Source: DASYKS01 sp035995205 (GTDB lineage Bacteria; Acidobacteriota; Thermoanaerobaculia; Multivoradales; UBA5704). Taken from it: a DNA stretch of 64,000 nucleotides. A model generated the notes under the pieces. It ran no database searches. It was not told the DNA's origin and saw nothing but the letters and a program-made list of their open reading frames with translations. Below are positions 46,335-53,651 of this stretch, in pieces. Positions within the stretch are counted from its first letter, which is position 1, and each line of letters begins with the position of its first letter. The stretch lies in NCBI GenBank assembly GCA_035995205.1, contig DASYKS010000017.1:151169-215168 (forward strand). The letters run 5' to 3'. Both the position numbers and the translations under genes were made by a program.

Positions 46335-46589
46335 TCAATAGTGGTAGCGAAGCTGCGCGAGCAGAATGGCGTCACCCTCGACCTTGTAGACCAATCGGTG
46401 CTCGTCGGTGATTCGTCGGGCCCAGAAGCCGGACAAGGCATGCTTTAGCGGCTCAGGCTTGCCGATGCCCGAGTACGGCTCGCGTCGGATCTCCTCAATC
46501 AGCTTGTTGATCCGCTGGACCATTCGCTTGTCCTGCGTTTGCCAGTAGAGGTAGTCCTCCCACGCCTCGTCCGCGAAGATCAGGGTCAC
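46335..46589 (-). CDS. yoeB: YoeB-type mRNA interferase toxin
   Basis: 84 residues, the normal family length. The catalytic residues known from E. coli YoeB are all at the expected positions: Glu46 (GKPEPLKH), Arg65 (TDEHRLVYKV) and the terminal His83-Tyr84 (RYHY). YoeB binds the ribosomal A site and cuts mRNA during translation. The ATG overlaps the antitoxin stop by 4 nt. The toxin looks intact, unlike the broken pair at 32.5 kb. Confidence 0.96.
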   Translation of the reverse strand: MTLIFADEAWEDYLYWQTQDKRMVQRINKLIEEIRREPYSGIGKPEPLKHALSGFWARRITDEHRLVYKVEGDAILLAQLRYHY

Positions 46590-46837
46590 TCCGCGAGTTT
46601 CCGTTCCACTCCCCTTCCGGCTGCCAGCTGAGCCGTCGCGGAGAGAAGTCGCCTGGCGTTCTCCGGACTGCGCAAGAGGTAGGCTGTTTCTTCCAGGGCC
46701 TGGAAGTCCTCCAACGAGAGCATTACCACCGAATTCTCGCCGTTGCGGGTGATGATGAGGGGTTCATGGTCGTTGCAGACCCGATCCATAGTGCTTGCCA
46801 GGTTGGCGCGGGCGGCGGTGTAAGAGATGGCGTCCAT
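46586..46837 (-). CDS. yefM: YefM-family antitoxin
   Basis: 83 residues: ISYTAARANLASTMDRVCND and EPLIITRNGENSVVMLSLED are the Phd/YefM N-terminal DNA-binding fold; the C-terminal helix (LRSPENARRLLSATAQLAAG) would wrap the toxin. It neutralises YoeB and represses its own operon. The ATG has GGAG upstream and an operator-like TGTAC palindrome lies just before it. Confidence 0.95.
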   Translation of the reverse strand: MDAISYTAARANLASTMDRVCNDHEPLIITRNGENSVVMLSLEDFQALEETAYLLRSPENARRLLSATAQLAAGRGVERKLAE

Positions 46838-46852
46838 GGCGGGCTCCTTGTA

Positions 46853-46870
46853 TGTACGCTTTATTGTACA
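46853..46870. promoter_or_regulatory. Putative YefM-YoeB operator
   Basis: The inverted repeat TGTAC-GCTTTATT-GTACA lies 16 nt upstream of the yefM start codon. In E. coli, YefM recognises palindromes with a TGTACA core at its own promoter, so the spacing and half-sites here fit autoregulation. The rest of the gap to 47128 shows no gene. Confidence 0.7.
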
Positions 46871-47128
46871 GGGTGAAATAGTCGCCGTCTATGGGAGCTT
46901 CGGGCCTTGAATTGAAGGTAGGAAGCCCACTGTGCCCGCCACCCGGAGTACCATCAGGCCGTGCGCGCCACGACCGGGATCGTCGGCCGCGACAAGAGGG
47001 CTGTGACGCATTCTTCGCTCGCAGCCGGAACGGACATTTTGGCCGTTACTCCAGAGTATGAGGAGGAAGTTCACCTGGGCTAGAGGTGAAGCCCCAAACC
47101 GTTCGACACTCCCTTTCGGAGGTTCTTT

Positions 47129-47476
47129 ATGTCCCTCGTCGTACGCGCCTTTCCCGTTCTTCCCGGCAAAGAAGATGACCTTCGCACTTTTGCTGTCGAG
47201 CTTGCCGGACGTCGCCGGCCGGAGGCGGCGGAGTTCTATCGACAGTTTGGGATACAGCACGAAAGCTGGCACCTCCAGCAGACGCCGCACGGCGCTTGGG
47301 TGATCGCGGTCACCGATTTGATCGAAGATCCCCAGAAGGCGGCACAGGCCTATGCTCATTCCGAGCGCCCGTTCGATCGCTGGTTCAAGGATCAGGTCCG
47401 TCACCTTTCGGGCATCGATCCGGATATCGAACCTCTCGGTCCACCCACAGAGGCGATTCTCGACTGGAGCGCTTGA
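47129..47476 (+). CDS. Small cytoplasmic protein, possibly ABM/DUF6176-like
   Basis: 115 residues from an ATG at 47129 with GGAGG upstream. The sequence VVRAFPVLPGKEDDLRTFAV then ESWHLQQTPHGAWVIAVTDL resembles small dimeric alpha/beta-barrel proteins with a central tryptophan-histidine pair. The family is not firmly recognised and the function is unknown. Confidence 0.7.
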   Translation: MSLVVRAFPVLPGKEDDLRTFAVELAGRRRPEAAEFYRQFGIQHESWHLQQTPHGAWVIAVTDLIEDPQKAAQAYAHSERPFDRWFKDQVRHLSGIDPDIEPLGPPTEAILDWSA

Positions 47477-47595
47477 CCCGCGGGATAGGGTATTCCCGCC
47501 GGTAAGATCGGACTTCCCTCCGGCGGGACCTCTCGCGTGCGCGGCGCCCCCCTGGTACTGTCGGCTGCGCAGATCCTCGGGAATGGGAGGCGCGC

Positions 47596-47898
47596 ATGGA
47601 CGAGATGGAGTGGAAAAACGAGTTCAAGGCGCTCGTCATGCTGTCGTTCCTTGCGATCGGGATGGCGCTTGCGGCGATCGGGACCTGGGAGGACGCCTTT
47701 TCGATCGCCGATTCGAGCGGCCGGCCGCCCTCCGGGTTTCTGGCCGAAAACTTCGGGCCGGAGAATGCCCGGCTGGCCGGCACCGTCATCTGGGCCGGCC
47801 TGTCGCTCCTGGTGTTTCTGATCATCGTCTGGCGGATGCGGCAAATCCGGGCGGCGGCGGCTCCGAAGCCGCCGAGACCTGTTAATACGCCCCGGTGA
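47596..47898 (+). CDS. Small two-span membrane protein, function unknown
   Basis: 100 residues from an ATG at 47596 with GGGAGG upstream. Two hydrophobic segments (ALVMLSFLAIGMALAAIGTW and AGTVIWAGLSLLVFLIIVW) flank an extracytoplasmic loop, and the C-terminus is basic and proline-rich. No family recognised. Confidence 0.68.
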   Translation: MDEMEWKNEFKALVMLSFLAIGMALAAIGTWEDAFSIADSSGRPPSGFLAENFGPENARLAGTVIWAGLSLLVFLIIVWRMRQIRAAAAPKPPRPVNTPR

Positions 47899-48006
47899 AA
47901 CCTTTCCCGGCGGTCGGAGTCTTATAGATAAGATGCTGCGCGGCGAAGGCTTGGACTTGAAACTTTTTCGCCGTTCAGGTGTCTTGTAGGAAGAGAGGGA
48001 CATTCG

Positions 48007-48240
48007 ATGCCCCCGCTGGGGTCTCCCCGTTATCCGGATCTATCGGTTTCGCTCCGCTCGCACCACCCGCTAGCTTGGGTGAGCGCCACGCGTTACGCCT
48101 TGCGCGGCGCGGGGATCGAGCCCGCCGAGATCGACCGGTTTACGGCCGAGGCGGTCGGGGCCGAGAAGCCCGAGGCGGTGCTGTCGGTCTGCTCTCAATG
48201 GATTCGGCTCGGAGAGGGAGAATCAGCCGATATGCTCTGA
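48007..48240 (+). CDS. Conserved small protein, function unknown
   Basis: 77 residues from an ATG at 48007 with AGAGAGGG upstream. The pattern PRYPDLSVSLRSHHPLAWVS, then RYALRGAGIEPAEIDRFTAE resembles a family of short uncharacterised proteins in high-GC bacteria. It ends 2 nt before the ndh start, so the two are likely co-translated. Confidence 0.68.
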   Translation: MPPLGSPRYPDLSVSLRSHHPLAWVSATRYALRGAGIEPAEIDRFTAEAVGAEKPEAVLSVCSQWIRLGEGESADML

Positions 48241-48242
48241 GG

Positions 48243-49508
48243 ATGGACACCAAGCCCAGAGTCGCCATCGTCGGAGCCGGTTTCGGCGGTCTCGCCGCCG
48301 CCAGGAAGCTACGCCGCGCTCCTGTCTCCGTCCTGCTGATCGACAAGAACAACTTCCACACCTTCCAGCCGCTGCTCTACCAGGTGGCGACCGCGGGGCT
48401 CGAACCGTCCGAGATCGCCCATGCGGTGCGCGGCATCTTCCATTCCCAGAAGAACTTCGATTTCCGCCTCGGCGAGGTGACGGGGATCGACCTGGCGGCC
48501 CGGACGCTCTCGTTTTCAAGCGGCGAACCGGTCTCCTGGGACTACCTGATCCTGTCGCCCGGCGCGACCAACAACGATTTCGGCATTCCGGGGGTCGCCG
48601 AGCACGCGATCTTCTTGAAGACCCTGCAAGAGGCGCTCGCTCTGCGCGACCACGTGATCAAGCAGTTCGAGGCGGCGAACGTCGATCCGACGCTCGTCGA
48701 GCAGGGGATCCTCAACTTCGTCCTGATCGGCGGCGGGGCGACCGGCGTCGAGATGGCCGGGGCGCTGGTCGAGCTGATCGGCCAGGTGCTGCGCCGGGAT
48801 TATCCGCACCTGCCGGTCGATCTCGCGAAGATCATCCTGGTCGAGCGTTCGCCCGAGCTGTTGACGCCGTTTCATCCGAAATCGCAACGCCATGCTCTCG
48901 CGGTCCTGCGCGAGCGGGGGGTGGACGTGCGATTGAACGAGTCGATCGTCTCGGCGTCGGCCGAGGGGGTGAAACTGGGAAGCGGCGCGGAGATCCGCAG
49001 CCGATCGGTGATCTGGACCGCCGGAATCAAAGCGATGCCGTTTGCCGAACTGCTGGGCGTGGCGCCCGGTCGCGGAGGCCGGCTGGCGATCGAACCGGAC
49101 TTGTCGCTCCCAGGGCACCCGGAGGTCTACGTGATCGGCGATCTGGCGGGCGCGCTCGACAAGGAGGGCAAGCCGTTGGCGCAGGTCGCCCAGGTCGCGA
49201 TCCAGGGGGGTCACCACGCGGCCAAGCAGATCAAGAACCGGATCGCGGGCAGGCCCACCCAGCCGTTCCGCTATTTCGACCCGGGGGTGATGGCCACGAT
49301 CGGCCGGAACGCAGCGGTCGCCGAATTCCCCATCGGGCTGCGCTTCACCGGCCGGATCGGCTGGCTGATGTGGTTGTTCCTCCACCTGATGACCCTGGTC
49401 GGCTTCCGCAACCGCCTGAGCGTGTTCCTCAACTGGACCTGGAGTTACTTCACCTGGGACCGCAGCGCGCGGCTGATCTTGGAGCCCGAGAAGCCCCGCC
49501 ACCCCTGA
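48243..49508 (+). CDS. ndh: Type II NADH dehydrogenase (NDH-2)
   Basis: 421 residues from an ATG at 48243. FAD-binding motif VAIVGAGFGGLAAARKLRRA, NADH-binding motif VLIGGGATGVEMAGALVELI, quinone-side segment VAQVAIQGGHHAAKQIKNRI, and a C-terminal amphipathic membrane anchor (GWLMWLFLHLMTLVGFRNRL). It passes electrons from NADH to quinone without pumping protons. The succinate:quinone reductase genes lie just downstream on the opposite strand, so this is a respiratory cluster. Confidence 0.95.
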   Translation: MDTKPRVAIVGAGFGGLAAARKLRRAPVSVLLIDKNNFHTFQPLLYQVATAGLEPSEIAHAVRGIFHSQKNFDFRLGEVTGIDLAARTLSFSSGEPVSWDYLILSPGATNNDFGIPGVAEHAIFLKTLQEALALRDHVIKQFEAANVDPTLVEQGILNFVLIGGGATGVEMAGALVELIGQVLRRDYPHLPVDLAKIILVERSPELLTPFHPKSQRHALAVLRERGVDVRLNESIVSASAEGVKLGSGAEIRSRSVIWTAGIKAMPFAELLGVAPGRGGRLAIEPDLSLPGHPEVYVIGDLAGALDKEGKPLAQVAQVAIQGGHHAAKQIKNRIAGRPTQPFRYFDPGVMATIGRNAAVAEFPIGLRFTGRIGWLMWLFLHLMTLVGFRNRLSVFLNWTWSYFTWDRSARLILEPEKPRHP

Positions 49509-49559
49509 GTTCGCCACCGTCTGTCGCCGACCCGTAGGATGAAACGGAGCGGATCAGGC

Positions 49560-49627
49560 GTAGGGGCGGAGCTTGCCTCCGCCCGCGGTTGTCGCAGATC
49601 TCGGGCGGAGGCAAGCTCCGCCCCTAC
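49560..49627. repeat. Perfect 26-bp inverted repeat between convergent genes
   Basis: Arms 49560-49585 (GTAGGGGCGGAGCTTGCCTC plus CGCCCG) and 49602-49627 are exact complements, with a 16-nt loop. The element lies between the ndh stop and the convergent TPR gene and could end transcription from both sides, although no U-tract follows. Its look is that of a mobile REP-like palindrome. Confidence 0.85.
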
Positions 49628-49651
49628 TCGTTTGCGTGCATTGCAGCGTCT

Positions 49652-50152
49652 TCATTCCAGCCAGTTCGGCGCCGTGTCCTCTTCGAGCGGCGAAAGCTCC
49701 GGATGGCTCATCAGGAGGCGGGCGCAGGTGTTCCAGCGCAGGATCGGGTCGTCGTTGCCGGGCGGGCGGAGCGCCACGGCTCGCTCGAACACTTCCATCG
49801 CTTCGCGCAGGTAGCCGTAGGCGACGTGGCGGGCCTGGGGCCCGCCGCGCTTCCAGTGCGCTTTGGCGCGGCGCTCGGCGACGATGCCTGCGTGATAGGT
49901 GCGGGCGTAATCGTCGGTCATCCGGGCGAGCACTTCGTGCGCCAGATCGAGGCACGGGTTCAGGCGGTCCTCGAACTGGTCGGTCAAGGCGAGCAGCAGA
50001 GTGGCGAGCGCCTCCTGGTTTTCGGGCTCGATCCGGAGGACGTCGCGGCAGATGCTCTCGGCTTCCAGCGGTTCGTTGAGCAGGCGGTAGCGATGCGCTT
50101 TCTCGATCGCCGCGGGGACGGCTTCCTTCGACAGGATCTTGAGCTCGAACAT
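49652..50152 (-). CDS. TPR-like protein at the end of the sdh operon
   Basis: 166 residues from an ATG at 50152. Helical repeats are visible: EAVPAAIEKAHRYRLLNEPL, AESICRDVLRIEPENQEALA, YLREAMEVFERAVALRPPGN. It lies 35 nt downstream of sdhB on the same strand. A role in assembly or regulation of the complex is possible but not shown. Confidence 0.8.
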   Translation of the reverse strand: MFELKILSKEAVPAAIEKAHRYRLLNEPLEAESICRDVLRIEPENQEALATLLLALTDQFEDRLNPCLDLAHEVLARMTDDYARTYHAGIVAERRAKAHWKRGGPQARHVAYGYLREAMEVFERAVALRPPGNDDPILRWNTCARLLMSHPELSPLEEDTAPNWLE

Positions 50153-50187
50153 CGCCGGCCTCCTTCGCCTTGCGCTTTGGCCTCGCC

Positions 50188-50928
50188 CTACTTGCGGAAG
50201 GCGCGGAACAGCTTCCCGAGCGGATCGTAGAACTCGTCGACCACCCGCTCCTTGAGCGGGATGATCGCATTGTCGGTGATCGTGATCCCTTCCGGGCAGA
50301 CCTTGGTGCAGCACTTGGTGATATTGCAGTAGCCGATGCCGTGGGCGTCCTTCAGGTCGCGCAGCCGGTCTTCCGTGTCGAGCGGGTGCATTTCCAGCGC
50401 GGCGGCGTAGACCAGGAGGCGGGGGCCGATGAACTGCTCGTGCAGCTGATGCTCGCGCAGGACGTGGCAGACGTCCTGGCAGAGGAAGCACTCGATGCAC
50501 TTGCGGAACTCCTGGACCCGATCGACGTCGGCCTGGTCGACCCGCCAGGTGCCGTCCGGGGCGTCGGGCGGGCGCGGCTTGAACTTCTTGATTCGCTTCT
50601 TCGCCTCGAAGTTGTGGGAGACGTCGGTGACCAGGTCGCGGATCGGCGGGAACGCCTTCATCGGCCGGATCTCGACCGCCTCCTCGAGCGGCAGATCGGA
50701 AAGCCGGGTCATGCACATCAAGCGCGGCTGGCCGTTGACCTCCGCCGAGCACGAGCCGCACTTGCCGGCCTTGCAGTTCCAGCGCACCGCGAGGTCGTTC
50801 GCCGCTTCGGCCTGGATGCGGTGGACCGCGTCGAGCACCACCATTCCCTCCGAGACCTCGGTCGGGTAGTCGACCAGCTCGCCACCGTTCGAATCGCCGC
50901 GCCAGATGCGAAAGGTCGCTCGCGCCAT
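50188..50928 (-). CDS. sdhB: Succinate dehydrogenase/fumarate reductase iron-sulfur subunit
   Basis: 246 residues from an ATG at 50928, which overlaps the sdhA stop (TAATG). The three cluster motifs are all present: 2Fe-2S (NCKAGKCGSCSAEVNGQPRL then MC), 4Fe-4S (CIECFLCQDVC) and 3Fe-4S (CNITKCCTKVCP). It relays electrons from the flavoprotein to quinone. Confidence 0.95.
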   Translation of the reverse strand: MARATFRIWRGDSNGGELVDYPTEVSEGMVVLDAVHRIQAEAANDLAVRWNCKAGKCGSCSAEVNGQPRLMCMTRLSDLPLEEAVEIRPMKAFPPIRDLVTDVSHNFEAKKRIKKFKPRPPDAPDGTWRVDQADVDRVQEFRKCIECFLCQDVCHVLREHQLHEQFIGPRLLVYAAALEMHPLDTEDRLRDLKDAHGIGYCNITKCCTKVCPEGITITDNAIIPLKERVVDEFYDPLGKLFRAFRK

Positions 50929-52748
50929 TACTTCATCTCCTCGATCACCGCCGCCTGCTCCGGGCTGAGATCCGGCACCGGCAGCCGGGACACCTCCATC
51001 CGGCCGTCGGCCCCCTTGCGGATCGCGATGTTGATCCGGCCGAACGCCTCGTCCTTCTCCGGGAAGTCGTCGCGGAACTGGGCGCCGCGGCTCTCCTTGC
51101 GCTCGATCGCCGACAGGGCGATCGCCTGCGAAACGGTCAGCAGCGGGTGCAGGTCGAGCGCCGTGTGCCAGCCCGGGTTGTATTCGCGATTGCCGGGCGC
51201 GGCGACCCGGGTCGCGCGCTCCCCGAGTTTGTCCAGCTCGTCCAGCGCGCGCTCCATCTCCGGCCCGCGGCGGACGATGCCGACGAGATCCTGCATCATC
51301 GTCTGGAGATCCTGCTGGATCGCGTACGGCCCCTCGACATTGCCCTGCCCCTGGCGGTCGAGCGGCGCGAGCAGATCCTTTGCGGTTGCCGCGAGAGTTG
51401 CCTCGTCGAGGCGCGCCTCGCCGTTGTCCCGCGCGAAACGCGCGGCATACTCGCCGGCCAGCTTGCCGAACACCAACAGGTCGGAAAGCGAGTTGCCGCC
51501 CAGCCGGTTCGCGCCGTGCAGGCCCGCCGCGCACTCGCCGGCGGCGAACAGCCCGGGGACGTTCGACATCTGGCTTTCCGGATCGATCCGCACCCCGCCC
51601 ATCATGTAGTGGGTGGTCGGGCCGACCTCCATCGGCTCCTTTGTGATGTCGATGCCCGCCAGCTCCTTGAACTGGTGATACATGCTCGGCAGCTTACGCC
51701 GGATGTGCTCGGCGGCATTCGGCAGCCGTTCGCGGATCCAGGAGATGTCCAGGAAGACGCCGCCGTGCGGGCTGCCGCGCCCTTCCTTCACCTCTTGCAC
51801 GATGCAGCGCGCCACGTGATCGCGGGTCAGCAGCTCGGGTGGCCGGCGGGCGTTCTTGTCGCCCTGGCAGTAGCGCCAGCCCTCCTCCTCGGTGTCGGCG
51901 GTCTGGGCGCGGTAGTTTTCGGGAATGTCGTCGAACATGAACCGCCGGCCCTCGCGGTTGCGCAGCACGCCCCCCTCGCCGCGCACCCCTTCGGTGACCA
52001 GAATGCCGCGCACGCTCGGCGGCCAGACCATGCCGGTCGGGTGGAACTGCACGAACTCCATGTCGATCAGCTCGGCGCCCGCGTCGTAGGCGAGGGTCTG
52101 GCCGTCTCCCGTGTATTCCCAGCTGTTGCTGGTCACCGAGTATGCGCGCCCGATGCCGCCGGTCGCGATCACCACCGCCTTCGCGGCGAAGACCAGGAAG
52201 CGCCCTTTTTCGCGCTCGTAGCCGAACGCGCCGGCCACCCGGCCGCCGTCGAGCATCAGGGTGGTGACCGTGTGCTCCATGTGGAAGCGGATCCCCTGGT
52301 GGATGCCGTGGTCCTGGAGCGTGCGGATCAGCTCCAGGCCGGTGCGGTCGCCGACGTGCGCCAGGCGCGGGTAGCGATGGCCGCCGAAGTTGCGCTGGAG
52401 GATGCGGCCGTCGGGGGTGCGGTCGAACAGCGCCCCCCAGGCTTCCAGCTCGCGCACCCGTTCGGGCGCCTCCTTGGCGTGGATCTCGGCCATCCGCGGC
52501 TGGTTGACGTATTGGCCGCCGCGCATCGTGTCGGCGAAGTGGACCCGCCAGCCGTCCCGGTCGTCGACGTTGCCGAGCGCCGCGGCGATCCCCCCTTCGG
52601 CCATCACCGTATGCGCCTTGCCGAGCAGCGACTTGCACACCACCCCGACGCGCGCTCCGGCGGCCGAGGCTTCGATCGCCGCCCGCAGGCCCGCGCCGCC
52701 GGCGCCGATCACCAGCACGTCGTACTCGAAGCGCGGAAAATCGCTCAC
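50928..52748 (-). CDS. sdhA: Succinate dehydrogenase/fumarate reductase flavoprotein subunit
   Basis: 606 residues from a GTG at 52748 placed immediately after the sdhC stop. The FAD dinucleotide fold is VLVIGAGGAGLRAAIEASAA; the flavin-linked histidine region is KAHTVMAEGGIAAALGNVDD; the capping and active-site parts include EFVQFHPTGM and TTHYMMGGVR. It catalyses succinate to fumarate interconversion. Gene order C-A-B and the type of membrane anchor point to the Sdh1 group. Confidence 0.95.
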   Translation of the reverse strand: MSDFPRFEYDVLVIGAGGAGLRAAIEASAAGARVGVVCKSLLGKAHTVMAEGGIAAALGNVDDRDGWRVHFADTMRGGQYVNQPRMAEIHAKEAPERVRELEAWGALFDRTPDGRILQRNFGGHRYPRLAHVGDRTGLELIRTLQDHGIHQGIRFHMEHTVTTLMLDGGRVAGAFGYEREKGRFLVFAAKAVVIATGGIGRAYSVTSNSWEYTGDGQTLAYDAGAELIDMEFVQFHPTGMVWPPSVRGILVTEGVRGEGGVLRNREGRRFMFDDIPENYRAQTADTEEEGWRYCQGDKNARRPPELLTRDHVARCIVQEVKEGRGSPHGGVFLDISWIRERLPNAAEHIRRKLPSMYHQFKELAGIDITKEPMEVGPTTHYMMGGVRIDPESQMSNVPGLFAAGECAAGLHGANRLGGNSLSDLLVFGKLAGEYAARFARDNGEARLDEATLAATAKDLLAPLDRQGQGNVEGPYAIQQDLQTMMQDLVGIVRRGPEMERALDELDKLGERATRVAAPGNREYNPGWHTALDLHPLLTVSQAIALSAIERKESRGAQFRDDFPEKDEAFGRINIAIRKGADGRMEVSRLPVPDLSPEQAAVIEEMK

Positions 52749-53549
52749 CTAGAAAATCCTCCAGTCGGTCCAGACGCCCATCGAGCAGAGCCGCACGTAG
52801 ATGTCGCAAAAGGCGACCATGAACAGGCTCGCCCAGGCCCAGCGCATATGGCTTCGGTTCAAGCAGCCGACGCAGGCGTACGCGCGCTTTCGAATCGGCC
52901 GGCCGGCGAGGACGTCGAGCCCGCCGCCCACCAGGTGGCGCAGCGAATGGCAGCCGAGGGTGTAGCTGCCGAGCAGGACGACGTTGGCGGCGAGCAACAG
53001 GGTGCCCACTCCGAGGCCGAACGAGACCTTGCCGGTGCCAGGATCGGCGAACCAGAGCGCCTTCCAGACGTCATGAAGGAGGAAGACCAGGACGACCAGG
53101 GCGAGATAGAGAAAGTAGCGGTGGACGTTCTGGAGGATCAGCGGGAACGAGCCCTCTCCCCGATAGACCTTGCGCGGCTCGCCCACCGTGCAGGCGGGAG
53201 GATCGGCCCAGAACGCCTTGTAGTAGGCGCCTCGGTAGTAGTAGCAGGTGAGGCGGAAGCCGCCGGGAGCCCAGAGGATCAGGAGCGCGGGCGAAAACGG
53301 CAGCCAGCCGGGAAACCAGCTCGGTTTCGGCCCGAAGAAGCTGTGCGGCGAACTGCCGAACAGCTCGGGCGAATAGAACGGCGAGAGATAGGGGCCGAAG
53401 GTGTAGTGGTCGCCCTGGAACGCCGCCCAAGTGGCGTAGACGACGAACGACCCGAGGCCGAGGAAGACCAGGAGCGGTTGCAGCCACCAGACGTCCCGCC
53501 GGGCCGTCTCGCCGAACGCGCGTCGCCGCAGGGCTTCTGCAGGAACCAA
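52749..53549 (-). CDS. sdhC: Succinate dehydrogenase membrane anchor, Sdh1-like
   Basis: 266 residues from a TTG at 53549 with AAGGAGG upstream. About five membrane segments. The central region TCYYYRGAYYKAFWADPPAC and FPLILQNVHRYFLYLALVVL, followed by GSYTLGCHSLRHLVGGGLD, closely resembles the single anchor subunit of actinobacterial Sdh1 rather than the SdhC/SdhD pair of E. coli. Conserved Cys102, Cys120, Cys200, His201 and His205 are candidates for metal or cluster binding. It begins the sdhCAB operon. Confidence 0.85.
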   Translation of the reverse strand: MVPAEALRRRAFGETARRDVWWLQPLLVFLGLGSFVVYATWAAFQGDHYTFGPYLSPFYSPELFGSSPHSFFGPKPSWFPGWLPFSPALLILWAPGGFRLTCYYYRGAYYKAFWADPPACTVGEPRKVYRGEGSFPLILQNVHRYFLYLALVVLVFLLHDVWKALWFADPGTGKVSFGLGVGTLLLAANVVLLGSYTLGCHSLRHLVGGGLDVLAGRPIRKRAYACVGCLNRSHMRWAWASLFMVAFCDIYVRLCSMGVWTDWRIF

Positions 53550-53651
53550 GGCGCAGCCTCCTTGTTTTCGCGGCCGGTTCCGCGAAGGAAGAATCGCGGC
53601 GTATCAGAGCCCAGCGGCAGGGCGCCTGTCAAATAAGATCGCGCGACGACG

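Noticed and set aside
46889..47404. 171-residue minus-strand frame upstream of yefM
   Set aside because: It is largely antisense to the supported gene at 47129 and has no recognisable domain or ribosome site.
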